Part shown: positions 32,806 through 42,494 of the stretch, one piece after another
Layout: each line of letters starts with the position of its first letter
Position numbering within the stretch: position 1 is the stretch's first letter
From: WJMT01 sp041686095
Lineage (GTDB): Bacteria > Acidobacteriota > Aminicenantia > Aminicenantales > Aminicenantaceae
Direction of reading: 5' to 3'
NCBI GenBank assembly: GCA_041686095.1
Contig: JAWLEN010000002.1
Location: 1-64,000, forward strand
DNA length: 64,000 nucleotides
The notes under the pieces: model-generated
What the model was told of the DNA's origin: nothing
Database searches by the model: none
The model's input: the letters and a program-made list of their open reading frames with translations, nothing else
Translations under genes and position numbers: made by a program

Positions 32806-35616
32806 ATGAATAAAACAAAATTATTCATTATCTTTTCAATTTTATTTTTAGTGAATTCAGTTTTTTCAAGTGAGACCGGAGAGATCAAAGGCTATGTTCA
32901 AGACAAGGATGGGAGTGGACTTTCTAGAGTAGAAATTTCTATTGAAGGAAAAAGCCTTCAGGGGATGAGAACAGTTTTTTCTTCTTCTGAAGGAGAATTC
33001 AGGTTTCCTCTCCTTCCTATTGGGGAATATACCTTGAGTTTTTATCGGGAAGGGTTTGCACCTCATGTTCAAGAAAATGTTATGGTTCGATTGGGGAGAG
33101 TCACAGATATAAGAGTGACCATGGAAGCCTCAAAATTGGAAGAAGAAGTCACAGTCACTGCATCGGCCCCTTTAATCGACAAGACTTCTGCTGATACCAG
33201 TTATTATTTAAACAGCATCAATCTTGAAAAATTACCAGGACAGAATAGAACTGTTGTGGATGCTGTTAAGTTCACTCCTGGTGCCACTGGAGTGAGAATG
33301 AATACTAGGAAAGGGACTTCAGATGAAGGGCAGCCCAGCTTTCGCGGAGAAGGACAGGAGGGAAACAATTGGATCGTGGACGGACTTTGTATCAGCGGAG
33401 TTAGGTTAAGAAACTCAGGGATCCGCCTTAATTTTGATTCTTTAGAAGAGATCCAGGTGATTTCTGATCCGTTTAGTCCGGAATATGGCTCGGCCTACGG
33501 GGGGATCATAAACATGGTGACCAAAACAGGAAGCAATGACCTGTCAGGGGAGTTCTCTCTTGTGTTTATGGATAAAAATCTTCAGTCCCAGCGTATGGAT
33601 CAGCTTTCCGTGATCAGTCAGCCTGATTATTTCTCTGACTACAATTGGTATTTCAATATGGGAGGGCCCATTATTAAAGATAAATTGTGGTTTTTTGTTT
33701 CTGACAATGTATTCACTGATTTTGCCCAAACCAGCGACGCCTCCATTGATTATTTATTTGTTCCCGGAGGAGAGAAAAAGACAAACGCAAATAGCTTGTT
33801 TGCTAAATTCACTTATGCTTTTAACTCCAGTCATAATCTTTCAGCCACAGCTGTGTATCAAAAAAGTCTAGGTCAAAAAGGGGGGATAGGAATTCCTGAA
33901 CTATTTGAAAAAAAAGATTTCACTGATTATATACTGCGTATCAATTATAAAGGGATAATGAATTCCACTACTTTGGTGGAAGCTGGCTTGGGATATATAG
34001 ACAGGGACCAACTGAATCGTCCTGTAGATGATGATTTAGGTCCCTCCATGTATTATATTCAAGACCTGGGACGGAATATCAACAATTCTTATGGAAGAGT
34101 TACCGATAATCAAAATAGAGTTGATTTCAGCTCGAAATTGACAAAATACTTTGACACAGAGACTTTTGGTAACCATGAAATAAACATTGGATTTGAATAT
34201 TATTATTTTTCATCTAAATTCAATGTTGATTTTACTGGGAAGGATGAAGATATTTTTCCTGGGAATGATTTTGAAAGTGGAACCAAGTATTATTTCAGTT
34301 CCTGGAGGGAAAACCAACGCACTCCTACATTTTTTTATGAATACGGAGTGTTTGATTTTATCAATTCTTCAAGAGGAATGGGGTTATATTTCAATGACAA
34401 GGTGACATGGGATAGGGTGTCTTTTATGGTTGGTGTCCGAAGCCAAACTCAGATGTGCTTGGATGACAAGGGAAAAGAATTGTTTTCTTGGGGGATCAGT
34501 GATTTTCTATCTCCCCGCTTGACTTTGGCTTTTGATATAACAGGAAACAGTAAAAATATCATCAAATTAGGATGGGGGAGATTCGCGGATGTCATAACCA
34601 CTATGCCTCTGGGGCTTTTGAATTCAGGGGCGGGATTGACATTCAGGACATACAGATGGCAGGGGATGATGAATCCAAATTCAGACGAGTTGCACAATCC
34701 CCTAAATTGGGTTTTTGAAAATGAGCAGAAGTCTCAGCCTTTTGAGATCGCATCCGGCATAAAGCCAAATTTTCTTAACCGCACCCTAGTGGAGTTTGAC
34801 AGAAAGATTGGAAAGAATTGGGCTTTCACAGCTCGTTATGTAAGGTCAAAAGCAGATGATTTATTAGAGGTCTTGGCTGTTTTTGATCCAGAGGAACAGT
34901 ATAAGTTTTTGTTTGATAATTTTGAGCATAAAAAAAGGGATTATTCGGGATTGGAATTTGAGCTGAACGGAAGAATAGGTTCCAATTTTTTTCTTAATGC
35001 TTCTTACAGTCATTCTTCAGCAAAAGGAACCAATCCCGGCCAGTCAGAAACAGGTTCCTGGTCTCAGGAAGAGGGAAGCACCAATTATTTGGGTTTGTTT
35101 GGAAATCATATTTACATTCCTGATCTTCCCGGATTAGAAGAAATCAAAGTTTATTATGACTGGGCTTTAGGCGGTTTGGGAGGAAGAGGCATAGGGGATG
35201 AGGGTTGGTATGGAAAGCTTCCTTATTCTGTTGACCATAACTTCAAGCTTTTGATGGTCTTTATGGCTCCTTATGGAATCAATGTGTCCACAGCTTTTGA
35301 ATGGATCTCGGGTTATTACTGGGAAAAATTAGGTTATGTTCCTTATTTTGGAGGATATTATTCATTTCCTGAGACCAGAGGCACCCGAAAAACACCGGCT
35401 CATCATTACTTAGATTTGGGAATAGAAAAGGAGATTGACTTCAGAAATTTAGCTCTTTCTCTTCCAATCTCTTCTGTATTAAGATTGGATGTTTTGAATG
35501 TATTGAACAGTCAGTCTCCCTTGTCCTATGTGAAGGAAGACATCTCCATCTTTGGTGAGATTTGGGGAAGGCAGCAGCCCCGTCAAGCAAGAGTTACCTT
35601 TAAAATCAAGTGGTAA
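32806..35616 (+). CDS. TonB-dependent receptor with carboxypeptidase-regulatory N-domain
   Basis: Outer-membrane beta-barrel receptor of 936 residues. A signal peptide (1-22) is followed by a carboxypeptidase-D regulatory-like beta domain ('GYVQDKDGSGLSRVEISIEG' to about residue 105). The plug domain comes next ('APLIDKTSADTSYYLNSINL', 'NNWIVDGLCIS', 'YGSAYGGIINMVTKTGSND'), then a long barrel rich in aromatic beta strands. It ends in 'RQARVTFKIKW', with a terminal aromatic residue suited to barrel assembly. This architecture is common in Acidobacteriota and relatives (Oar/SusC-like). The ligand is unknown. The stop lies eight bases from the converging glycyl-radical enzyme gene. Confidence 0.92.
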   Translation: MNKTKLFIIFSILFLVNSVFSSETGEIKGYVQDKDGSGLSRVEISIEGKSLQGMRTVFSSSEGEFRFPLLPIGEYTLSFYREGFAPHVQENVMVRLGRVTDIRVTMEASKLEEEVTVTASAPLIDKTSADTSYYLNSINLEKLPGQNRTVVDAVKFTPGATGVRMNTRKGTSDEGQPSFRGEGQEGNNWIVDGLCISGVRLRNSGIRLNFDSLEEIQVISDPFSPEYGSAYGGIINMVTKTGSNDLSGEFSLVFMDKNLQSQRMDQLSVISQPDYFSDYNWYFNMGGPIIKDKLWFFVSDNVFTDFAQTSDASIDYLFVPGGEKKTNANSLFAKFTYAFNSSHNLSATAVYQKSLGQKGGIGIPELFEKKDFTDYILRINYKGIMNSTTLVEAGLGYIDRDQLNRPVDDDLGPSMYYIQDLGRNINNSYGRVTDNQNRVDFSSKLTKYFDTETFGNHEINIGFEYYYFSSKFNVDFTGKDEDIFPGNDFESGTKYYFSSWRENQRTPTFFYEYGVFDFINSSRGMGLYFNDKVTWDRVSFMVGVRSQTQMCLDDKGKELFSWGISDFLSPRLTLAFDITGNSKNIIKLGWGRFADVITTMPLGLLNSGAGLTFRTYRWQGMMNPNSDELHNPLNWVFENEQKSQPFEIASGIKPNFLNRTLVEFDRKIGKNWAFTARYVRSKADDLLEVLAVFDPEEQYKFLFDNFEHKKRDYSGLEFELNGRIGSNFFLNASYSHSSAKGTNPGQSETGSWSQEEGSTNYLGLFGNHIYIPDLPGLEEIKVYYDWALGGLGGRGIGDEGWYGKLPYSVDHNFKLLMVFMAPYGINVSTAFEWISGYYWEKLGYVPYFGGYYSFPETRGTRKTPAHHYLDLGIEKEIDFRNLALSLPISSVLRLDVLNVLNSQSPLSYVKEDISIFGEIWGRQQPRQARVTFKIKW

Positions 35617-35624
35617 ATGTCCGC

Positions 35625-37985
35625 TTACACTTTAGCCTGTTCTGTTCTGGAGATTATTTCATTCTGAAGTTCTTCATTTAAGTCACAGAAATAATCGCTG
35701 TACCCAGCCACTCTGACAATCAAATTTTTGTATTCTTCGGGATTTATTTGAGCTCTGCGAAGTGTGTCAGCAGACACCACATTGATCTGAATGTGATGGG
35801 CGTCCATGCTGAAATAGGAACGGATCAGCTGCATCAGTTTGTCTATTCCTTCATCATCGAAAAGCTGGGGATTAAACTTTTGATTGAGTAGAGTTCCTCC
35901 TGTTTTTGCATGGTCGATTTTAGAGGCTGATTTCAGCACAGCAGTGGGGCCTTGAATGTCAGCTCCTTGAGTGGGAGATATGCCTTCTGAAAGAGGAGCC
36001 GAAGCTTTTCTCCCATTAGGGGTGGCTCCAGTGACTCTCCCAAAATATATATGAACTGTAGTGGGCAGGAGGTTAATCCTGTACTGCCCTCCTTTTGTAT
36101 TGGGTCTTCCATTAACTGCCTGATAATAGATGTCAAAAATAATTTTTAAATTTTCATCAGCATAGTCATCATCATTTCCGTATTTGGGAGTTTTATTTAT
36201 TAATCTCTGCCTAAGATTTTCTTGTTGTTTAAAGTTATTTCTCAGTGCTTGAAGGAGTTTTTTCATAGAGATAATTTTTTTATCAAAAACATTGTATTTA
36301 AGCGAGGTCATGCAGTCGGTCATGGTTCCAAGTCCCACTCCCTGAATATAGGTTGTGTTATACCTGGCTCCTCCTTCATGATAATCTTTCCCGTTTTTTA
36401 TGCAGTCGCTGATGAGAATAGAAAGAAAGGGCGCTGGAATGTATTCTGCGTAAAGCCTTTCTATGATATTATTGCCTTCTATTTTTATGTCTATAAAATG
36501 TTTCAACTGCTTTCCGAAGGCGTTGACTAGTTCCTGAAAGTCTGTAAAATCCGATGGGTCTCCGGTTTCAAGCCCGATTTTTTTCCCAGTTCTTGGATCA
36601 AAGCCATTATTCAATGTGATTTCAAGAACTTTAGGCATATTAAAATAGCCTGTGAGGGTGTAATTTTCCTTTCCAAAGGCCCCAGTCTCCACACATCCAC
36701 TGGCGCCTCCGTCTCTAGCATCTTCTATTGATTTCCCCTGTCTCAAGAGTTCCTGTATGATGACATCTGTGTTGAATACAGAAGGCTGGCCAAAACCTGT
36801 TTTTATGATTTTTAGAGCTTTGTTAAGAAAGCTGTCAGGACCTTTTTTGCTTATCTGGACCATTGAGCTTGGCTGGAGGATCCGCATCTCTTCGATAACA
36901 TCCAGAATAAGGTATGACAGTTCGTTCACTCCATCTGTTCCATCAGTTTTAACTCCTCCAATATTGATAAGAGCAAAATCAGTATAGGTTCCACTTTCTT
37001 CGGCGGTCACTCCTACTTTGGGAGGAGCGGGTTGATTGTTGAATTTGATCCAGAAAGCTTCCAAAAGTTCTTTGGCGTCTTCTTTTGTCAGAGATTTTTC
37101 ATCTATTTGTTTTTTATAAAAGGGATAAAGATGCTGGTCTAATCTCCCTGGATTAAAAGAATCCCATCCGTTCAATTCAGTTATCACTCCCAAGTGAACA
37201 AACCAGTAATGCTGCAGGGCTTCCCAGAAATTACGAGGAGCATGGGCAGGGACATGAGAGCAGATTTCAGAAATCTTTTGGAGCTCCTTTTTTCTCTGCT
37301 TGTCGGTCTCTTTTTTGGCCATTTTTTTTGCTTTTTCCGAATAACGTTTTGCAAGGATCATTAGCCCATCTGCTGCAATGGCCATGGCTCTAAGTTCTTG
37401 TTTTTTATAAAACGCTTCAGGGTCATTTAACAAATCAAGCTGACCCAAGCTTTTCTGGATGTCATTCTTAAAGTCAACAAATCCTTTTTTATAGATTTTA
37501 TCATCTAAAACCGTATGTCCGGGTGCACGTTGTTCCATGAACTCAGTGAATACCCCTGCCTCATAAGCGTCTTTCCATTGTTCAGAAACCTCATTGAATA
37601 TTCTCTCTCTTATAGACTGACCTCTCCAGAAAGGAATGATTTCTTTTTTATACAAGGTCTTCACTTCTGGACTCACTGAATAGGAAGTTTTTTTTCTTGA
37701 ATTCAGGATATCAAGGTCTTTTAAACTGTGTGTGTTTATTTCCGGATAAGTGGGGGTGGCTCTTGGAGAGGGACCTCTTTCTCCGACTATAAGCTCTCCT
37801 TCATTAATATTTATTTTTTTGTTTTCCAAGATGTACTTAAAAGCAAGGGCTCTTTTAACAGGAATGGAAACTTTTTTGGCTTTAGGGCTTTTATAGAATT
37901 GGGTCAGAAGTAGGGCCCTCTCTGTGGATATAAATGGTTTTGTGTTGACACTTTGTTCTCTGAGTTTTTTTATTCTGTTGTTCAT
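35625..37985 (-). CDS. glycyl-radical enzyme, PFL-like dehydratase/lyase branch
   Basis: Oxygen-sensitive radical enzyme of 786 residues. The active-site cysteine and glutamate are C431 and E433 in 'GGASGCVETG', the GCVE pattern of the dehydratase/lyase branch rather than true pyruvate formate-lyase (which has adjacent cysteines). The glycyl radical site is G761 in 'VRVAGYSDYF'. An activase gene follows directly upstream in transcription order, one base away. The substrate is undetermined; glycerol, propanediol, choline, isethionate and hydroxyproline enzymes share these motifs, and no microcompartment genes are present to hint at one. An anaerobic lifestyle is implied. Confidence 0.92.
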   Translation of the reverse strand: MNNRIKKLREQSVNTKPFISTERALLLTQFYKSPKAKKVSIPVKRALAFKYILENKKININEGELIVGERGPSPRATPTYPEINTHSLKDLDILNSRKKTSYSVSPEVKTLYKKEIIPFWRGQSIRERIFNEVSEQWKDAYEAGVFTEFMEQRAPGHTVLDDKIYKKGFVDFKNDIQKSLGQLDLLNDPEAFYKKQELRAMAIAADGLMILAKRYSEKAKKMAKKETDKQRKKELQKISEICSHVPAHAPRNFWEALQHYWFVHLGVITELNGWDSFNPGRLDQHLYPFYKKQIDEKSLTKEDAKELLEAFWIKFNNQPAPPKVGVTAEESGTYTDFALINIGGVKTDGTDGVNELSYLILDVIEEMRILQPSSMVQISKKGPDSFLNKALKIIKTGFGQPSVFNTDVIIQELLRQGKSIEDARDGGASGCVETGAFGKENYTLTGYFNMPKVLEITLNNGFDPRTGKKIGLETGDPSDFTDFQELVNAFGKQLKHFIDIKIEGNNIIERLYAEYIPAPFLSILISDCIKNGKDYHEGGARYNTTYIQGVGLGTMTDCMTSLKYNVFDKKIISMKKLLQALRNNFKQQENLRQRLINKTPKYGNDDDYADENLKIIFDIYYQAVNGRPNTKGGQYRINLLPTTVHIYFGRVTGATPNGRKASAPLSEGISPTQGADIQGPTAVLKSASKIDHAKTGGTLLNQKFNPQLFDDEGIDKLMQLIRSYFSMDAHHIQINVVSADTLRRAQINPEEYKNLIVRVAGYSDYFCDLNEELQNEIISRTEQAKV

Positions 37986-37986
37986 T

Positions 37987-38886
37987 TCATCCCCCGATTT
38001 TCACAGAAAAACCGAATTTTTCATATATTTTCTGTAAATTTTTTATTTTAATTTCTGGAACAGGCTGTATATTTTTTGTTTTTCTTTTTAGATTGAGATA
38101 TTTTTGATTTCCAGCTTTATGATAGGGAAGAAGGTTTATAATATTGATTCCCGGTATGCTTCTTAAAAAACGGGCTGTTTTTTGGGCGTTTTCATTAGAA
38201 TCATTGACCTCAGGGATCAAGGGAATCCTGATGTTAATTTTTTTACCTGATTTCCCCAGTTTTTTTAAGTTGTCGAGTATTAATTGATTGCTGGCACCCG
38301 TTGTTTCGATGTGCTTTTCTTCATCCATCATTTTCAGGTCATAAAGAAAAAGGTCGACTTTATCCATAATTTTTTCAAAATTTTCAAAGGATGTGTATCC
38401 GCAGGTATCAACCACAGTGTGTATGTCTTGACGGCAACATCTTTCCAGCGCAGAGTCTAGGAATTCAACCTGCACTAAAGGCTCTCCTCCTGAAAAAGTG
38501 ACTCCTCCCTTTGAGTTTTTATAAAAGATTTGGTCTTTTTCGATTTCTTTCAATAATTCATCCGCACTTATTCGACGTCCTATGACTTTTAAAGCTGTGG
38601 TGGGGCAAGCTTCAGCGCATTCACCCGATAATTTGCATTTATTTTTATTGATGGCAATCCCTGTGTTATCCTTGGTTATAGCCTGGTAAGGGCAGGCAGC
38701 TATACAGTCAGTGCAGTCATCAAGGCATTTTTCCGGATTATAAAATATTTCTTTTTCCAAAGACTGACCTTCTGGATTATGACACCACCAGCAGTGTAAG
38801 GGACATCCTTTTAAAAAAACAGTGGTGCGTATGCCCGGCCCATCATGGATGGCATATTTTTTGATATCGAAAATAATTCCCTTCAT
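37987..38886 (-). CDS. glycyl-radical enzyme activating protein (radical SAM)
   Basis: Radical-SAM activase that installs the glycyl radical on the downstream enzyme. 'HDGPGIRTTVFLKGCPLHC' and 'WWCHNPEG' contain the CxxxCxxC cluster site. An inserted domain with two ferredoxin 4Fe-4S motifs (about residues 45-105, 'CTDCIAACP' and 'CAEACPTTAL') follows, and 'GGVTFSGGEPL' binds SAM. The insert is typical of activases for dehydratase-type glycyl-radical enzymes rather than PflA. It is the first gene of the two-gene operon, separated from the enzyme by one base. Confidence 0.94.
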   Translation of the reverse strand: MKGIIFDIKKYAIHDGPGIRTTVFLKGCPLHCWWCHNPEGQSLEKEIFYNPEKCLDDCTDCIAACPYQAITKDNTGIAINKNKCKLSGECAEACPTTALKVIGRRISADELLKEIEKDQIFYKNSKGGVTFSGGEPLVQVEFLDSALERCCRQDIHTVVDTCGYTSFENFEKIMDKVDLFLYDLKMMDEEKHIETTGASNQLILDNLKKLGKSGKKINIRIPLIPEVNDSNENAQKTARFLRSIPGINIINLLPYHKAGNQKYLNLKRKTKNIQPVPEIKIKNLQKIYEKFGFSVKIGG

Positions 38887-39008
38887 TATTTATGCCCTAA
38901 ATATTTAATATCAGGAAGCTGTTTTCAAGACATTTTTATCTAAACATCTGTTATGTAATATATCACATATCAGAAAAAGGGTCAATTTAAAAAAACTTAG
39001 ACTTCCCT

Positions 39009-39038
39009 TTGACAATAAATTTCTTCATGTGATATATA
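39009..39038 (+). promoter_or_regulatory. putative promoter of the small acidic protein gene
   Basis: TTGACA (39009-39014), an 18-base spacer and TATATA (39033-39038), about 43 bases before the ATG at 39081. Confidence 0.5.
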
Positions 39039-39080
39039 GACAGAAATAACATAAATGAAATATTTGACAGGAGAGATAAA

Positions 39081-39281
39081 ATGACGACTAAAGAAGAGAC
39101 CTGCGAACAGCTTATCGAAAGTCTTGAAGATGCCATAGAGAGCCTGGAAAGAGGGAGGGATGAATGCACTCTCGAGGATTGGGATATATTTTCTCCTGAA
39201 GACTTAGAGGAGATTATTGAACAGTTAAGAGAGATCGTAGTAAAACTGGAACAGCAGCTGTCATCTTTTGAGGAAACTTAA
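39081..39281 (+). CDS. small acidic helical protein, unknown
   Basis: A 66-residue soluble protein, strongly acidic and predicted helical (repeated 'LIESLEDAIESLERGRDEC'-type heptads), with cysteines C8 and C30. A good ribosome site (AGGAGAG) and a promoter precede it, so it is likely real. No family recognised. The stop TAA is at the first base of a 107-bp repeat element. It lies divergent from the glycyl-radical activase gene, but no functional link is evident. Confidence 0.65.
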   Translation: MTTKEETCEQLIESLEDAIESLERGRDECTLEDWDIFSPEDLEEIIEQLREIVVKLEQQLSSFEET

Positions 39282-39387
39282 CAGGAAAATAGTTCCAATC
39301 GTCATTTTTGAAAAAAACCTTGTATATCGCTGAAAATAAATTGATAATAAAAACATCGCCATTTTTTTATGAATAGGTCAGGTTAAT
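39281..39387 (+). repeat. 107-bp dispersed repeat, full copy B
   Basis: Nearly identical to the reverse complement of 43890-43997 (only a few differences, for example GAAAAAAACCTTG against GAAAAAACATTG). It begins AACAGGAAAATAGTTCC and ends ATGAATAGGTCAGGTTAAT. The last 33 bases recur at 22161-22193. It lies between the small acidic gene and the sensor kinase. It has no coding capacity, so it is a candidate non-autonomous element. Confidence 0.85.
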
Positions 39388-39426
39388 CATATTTCACCTC
39401 CTAAATGAAAATACCAAAGGAAACAA

Positions 39427-41403
39427 ATGAAAAAGAAAAAAAGCCACAAAGTATTTATCCCCGAAGACGCGGAAGAACTAAAGAGTAAAGTCGCTGATTT
39501 GGAGAGATTAAAGAAAAAGCAGGAATCAATATATAAAATTTCTGAAGCTGTTCATTCGGCAAAAAGCCTGGGGGAGCTTTACAGAAAAATCCATGAGATC
39601 ATAGCTAAATTAATGCCAGCCAAAGATAATTTTTACATTGCTCTTTATGATAAAGAGGCTGGGTCATTAAGTTTTCCTTATTTTGTAGATCAAGAGGAAA
39701 AACCTCCTTCCCCTCAGAAATTAGGGAGAGGATTGACGGAATATGTATTAAGAACAGGGAAAGCACTTCTGGCTCCCCAGCCTGTGTTTGAAGAACTGGA
39801 AAAAAAGGGAGAAGTTGTTTCGGTTGGTCCTCCTTCTGAGGACTGGCTTGGGATTCCTCTTAAGATAAAAAATAATACAATTGGAGTGCTGGTGGTTCAG
39901 AGTTATAAAAAGGGATTTAGGTACACAGAAGAGGATAAAGATATTCTTAATTTTGTTTCTGAGCAGGTCGCTACAGCAGTAAGCAGAAAAAAAGCTGAAG
40001 AAGAACTTTCAGAGAGGAATGCACTTTTCCGACTGGTAGTGAATAACTCTCCCTCGGGTATATTCACCATAGATGATCATTTTAAACTAACTTATTTGAA
40101 TGAAAGGACTGCGGAGATTGTTGGATATAAAAAGGAAAAGGTCGTTGGAAAGGATTTCAGATTTTTTTTAGATCAAGGATCAAAAAGATTAGTCACAGAA
40201 AGATACCAAAAAAGGCAGAGGGGAGAGGAGGTGCCTCCCCGATACGAATTCAAGGTGATAAGGAAAGATGGGAAAAAAAGAATAGTGGAGGTGGTTTCTG
40301 GTGTATTTAAGACTTATTCAGGACAAGTACAGACTGTTGTCCACATCAGGGATATCACTGAGCACAGAAATATGGAGCAGAAGCTGAAAGAGTCTGAGGC
40401 AAGATATAAAAATCTGGTTGAAAAAGCACGAATAGCTATATTGATCGATGATAAAGATGGAAATTTTAAATATTTTAATGACCGGCTGTGTGAGATATTT
40501 GGGTATCAAAGAAAAGAACTTGAGAAGGAGAATATACTGACTTTAGTTCATCCAGATGACCGGGAAAAAGTCATAAATCTGCACAAGAGTAGAGTGGCTG
40601 GTAAAAAAGTCAAAGGCAGTTATGAGTTTAAGGGAATAAAAAAAGACGGGGCCACAATTTTTGGTGAAGTAGATGCCATGGTATTGAAAAAGGAGGGCCA
40701 AATCATTGGAACCCGCTCTTATATCCGGGATATCACAGAAAGCAAAAAAGATAAACAGAGAATTGAACGTTCCCTGGGAGAAAAAGAGGTTCTTTTACGC
40801 GAGATCCATCATAGAGTGAAAAACAATATGCAGGTGATCTCGAGCCTGCTGACCCTTCAATCAAAGGATATTGAGGAGGAGAGGGTTCTGAATATATTCA
40901 AAGAAAGCCGCCGAAGAATTAAGACTATGGCTATGGTTCATGAGAAATTATATGGATCTGAAGACCTCTCCAAAGTTGATTTTTCAAAATACATAAGCAG
41001 CTTGACTCAGTATCTTTTTCAGTCTTTTGGGATTGATCCTGAGAAAATTATTTTAAAAAAAGATATGGAGGAAATATTTTTTGATATAAATACAGCTATT
41101 CCCTTGGGGCTTTTGGTGAATGAATTGATATCCAATTCTTTAAAACACGGATTTCCAGAGAATCGAGAAGGAGAGGTCAGGATATCTATGGCTCGAACAG
41201 ATAAAAATAAAATAAAGCTTGAAGTCAGTGATAATGGAGTGGGAGTTAAAAATGAGCTCATGTTAAATAAACCCAGCTCTTTTGGGCTGCAGTTAGTCAA
41301 GATGCTTACAGAGCAGCTTCACGGAGACATGAAAGTCGAAATGAACGAGAAAACCTCTTTTATTATCACATTTAAAGAATTAGAATATTCTTCAAAAATA
41401 TAA
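39427..41403 (+). CDS. GAF-PAS-PAS sensor histidine kinase (HisKA_2 type)
   Basis: Soluble sensor kinase of 658 residues. The order is an N-terminal coiled coil, a GAF domain (about 40-190), PAS 1 (about 200-315), PAS 2 (about 325-440), a HisKA_2 dimerisation domain with the phospho-acceptor His in 'LREIHHRVKNNMQVISSLL' (about 460-475), and a HATPase domain ('NELISNSLKHGF', 'DNGVGV'). HisKA_2 kinases often act in general-stress or light/redox pathways. No response regulator gene is adjacent, so it is an orphan. The ribosome site AAAGGAAAC precedes the ATG. Confidence 0.92.
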   Translation: MKKKKSHKVFIPEDAEELKSKVADLERLKKKQESIYKISEAVHSAKSLGELYRKIHEIIAKLMPAKDNFYIALYDKEAGSLSFPYFVDQEEKPPSPQKLGRGLTEYVLRTGKALLAPQPVFEELEKKGEVVSVGPPSEDWLGIPLKIKNNTIGVLVVQSYKKGFRYTEEDKDILNFVSEQVATAVSRKKAEEELSERNALFRLVVNNSPSGIFTIDDHFKLTYLNERTAEIVGYKKEKVVGKDFRFFLDQGSKRLVTERYQKRQRGEEVPPRYEFKVIRKDGKKRIVEVVSGVFKTYSGQVQTVVHIRDITEHRNMEQKLKESEARYKNLVEKARIAILIDDKDGNFKYFNDRLCEIFGYQRKELEKENILTLVHPDDREKVINLHKSRVAGKKVKGSYEFKGIKKDGATIFGEVDAMVLKKEGQIIGTRSYIRDITESKKDKQRIERSLGEKEVLLREIHHRVKNNMQVISSLLTLQSKDIEEERVLNIFKESRRRIKTMAMVHEKLYGSEDLSKVDFSKYISSLTQYLFQSFGIDPEKIILKKDMEEIFFDINTAIPLGLLVNELISNSLKHGFPENREGEVRISMARTDKNKIKLEVSDNGVGVKNELMLNKPSSFGLQLVKMLTEQLHGDMKVEMNEKTSFIITFKELEYSSKI

Positions 41404-41531
41404 GATTTTCGGTCACTCCTTTTTTTTCTTCAAGCAAGTCAGACTCAAAGGTTTTATTTTACAAATGTTTTGACTGTGATAAAATGTTGACTCTATCTTT
41501 TTATTAAAAATTTTTCTGGATTATTCAGAAT

Positions 41532-42494
41532 ATGGGCACAGAAAAAGCAAAAACAAATCCGGTCATATCTGTTCGGCAGGACTCACAGAGAACCATATGG
41601 GCTGTAGGAGGTGGAAAAGGGGGAACGGGAAAAAGTTTTGTGAGCGCCAATCTGGCCGTATGCCTTTCAAAAAGAAATAAAGAGGTTACATTGATTGATG
41701 CTGATTTAGGAGGGGCCAATCTTCATACTTTTCTTGGGTTGAAGAAAAGTGATTTAGATATAGGAGATTTTTTTACTAAAAAGGTGCCCACCCTTAAGGA
41801 GGTGGCTGTCCCCACTCCTTTTAATAAGTTAAGCCTGGTTAAAGGTTCTGATAATCTGCTTTTCACAGCTAATTTGAATTATTTTAAAAAATTGAAGTTA
41901 ATAAGACATATAAAGACGTTTGACTCTGATGTCATCATTATCGATATTGGTACAGGTTCGAATTATAATTCAATAGACTTTTTTCTTCTTTCAAGCCCGG
42001 GAGTCTTGGTTATCAACCCAGAACCCACATCTATTGAGAATGCTTATTACTTTTTAAAGTCATGTATTATAAGGCTGCTGAAATTGTACATTGACCATTA
42101 TCAGATCCAGGACTTGATTAAAAAAGTGACTGAGCAGATAAAGGAAAATTCTAGGTCGGTGTATAGTTTTCTTAGTGAGGTTATCTCTCAAGATAAGTAT
42201 TATGCAGACCTGCTGTATCGGGCCCTGAAAAAATTCAAACCAAGCCTTATCATTAATAAGGCAAGACATGAAAAAGATTTTATGCTTGGAGAGTCCATTT
42301 CTAATGTAGTTCAAAAAATTCTGGTGATAGACTTAGATTATCTGGGAGCTATCCCATTTAATGAGATGGTTCATGATAGTGTAAAAAATTTAACTCCCTT
42401 TATTAATGAATATCAAGATTCGGATGTTGGAAAAGCCTTAGTTTCCATTGCTTCTAAACTCATTGAGAAAGATAAAGATGAAAGAAAGAGATAG
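41532..42494 (+). CDS. MinD/FlhG-like ParA-type ATPase
   Basis: Deviant-Walker ATPase of the MinD/ParA superfamily: 'GGGKGGTGKS' (26-35, signature lysine K29) and 'LIDADLGGANLHTFLGL', the FlhG/MinD-like second motif. The C-terminal part ends in a Lys/Asp-rich tail. Such proteins position cell-division, flagellar or other polar machinery. Here it overlaps a J-domain-like gene by 17 bases, so the pair is translated together and probably works together. No flagellar or min partners are present, so the cellular target is unknown. A copy of the GGATTATTCA motif lies just before the start. Confidence 0.88.
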   Translation: MGTEKAKTNPVISVRQDSQRTIWAVGGGKGGTGKSFVSANLAVCLSKRNKEVTLIDADLGGANLHTFLGLKKSDLDIGDFFTKKVPTLKEVAVPTPFNKLSLVKGSDNLLFTANLNYFKKLKLIRHIKTFDSDVIIIDIGTGSNYNSIDFFLLSSPGVLVINPEPTSIENAYYFLKSCIIRLLKLYIDHYQIQDLIKKVTEQIKENSRSVYSFLSEVISQDKYYADLLYRALKKFKPSLIINKARHEKDFMLGESISNVVQKILVIDLDYLGAIPFNEMVHDSVKNLTPFINEYQDSDVGKALVSIASKLIEKDKDERKR

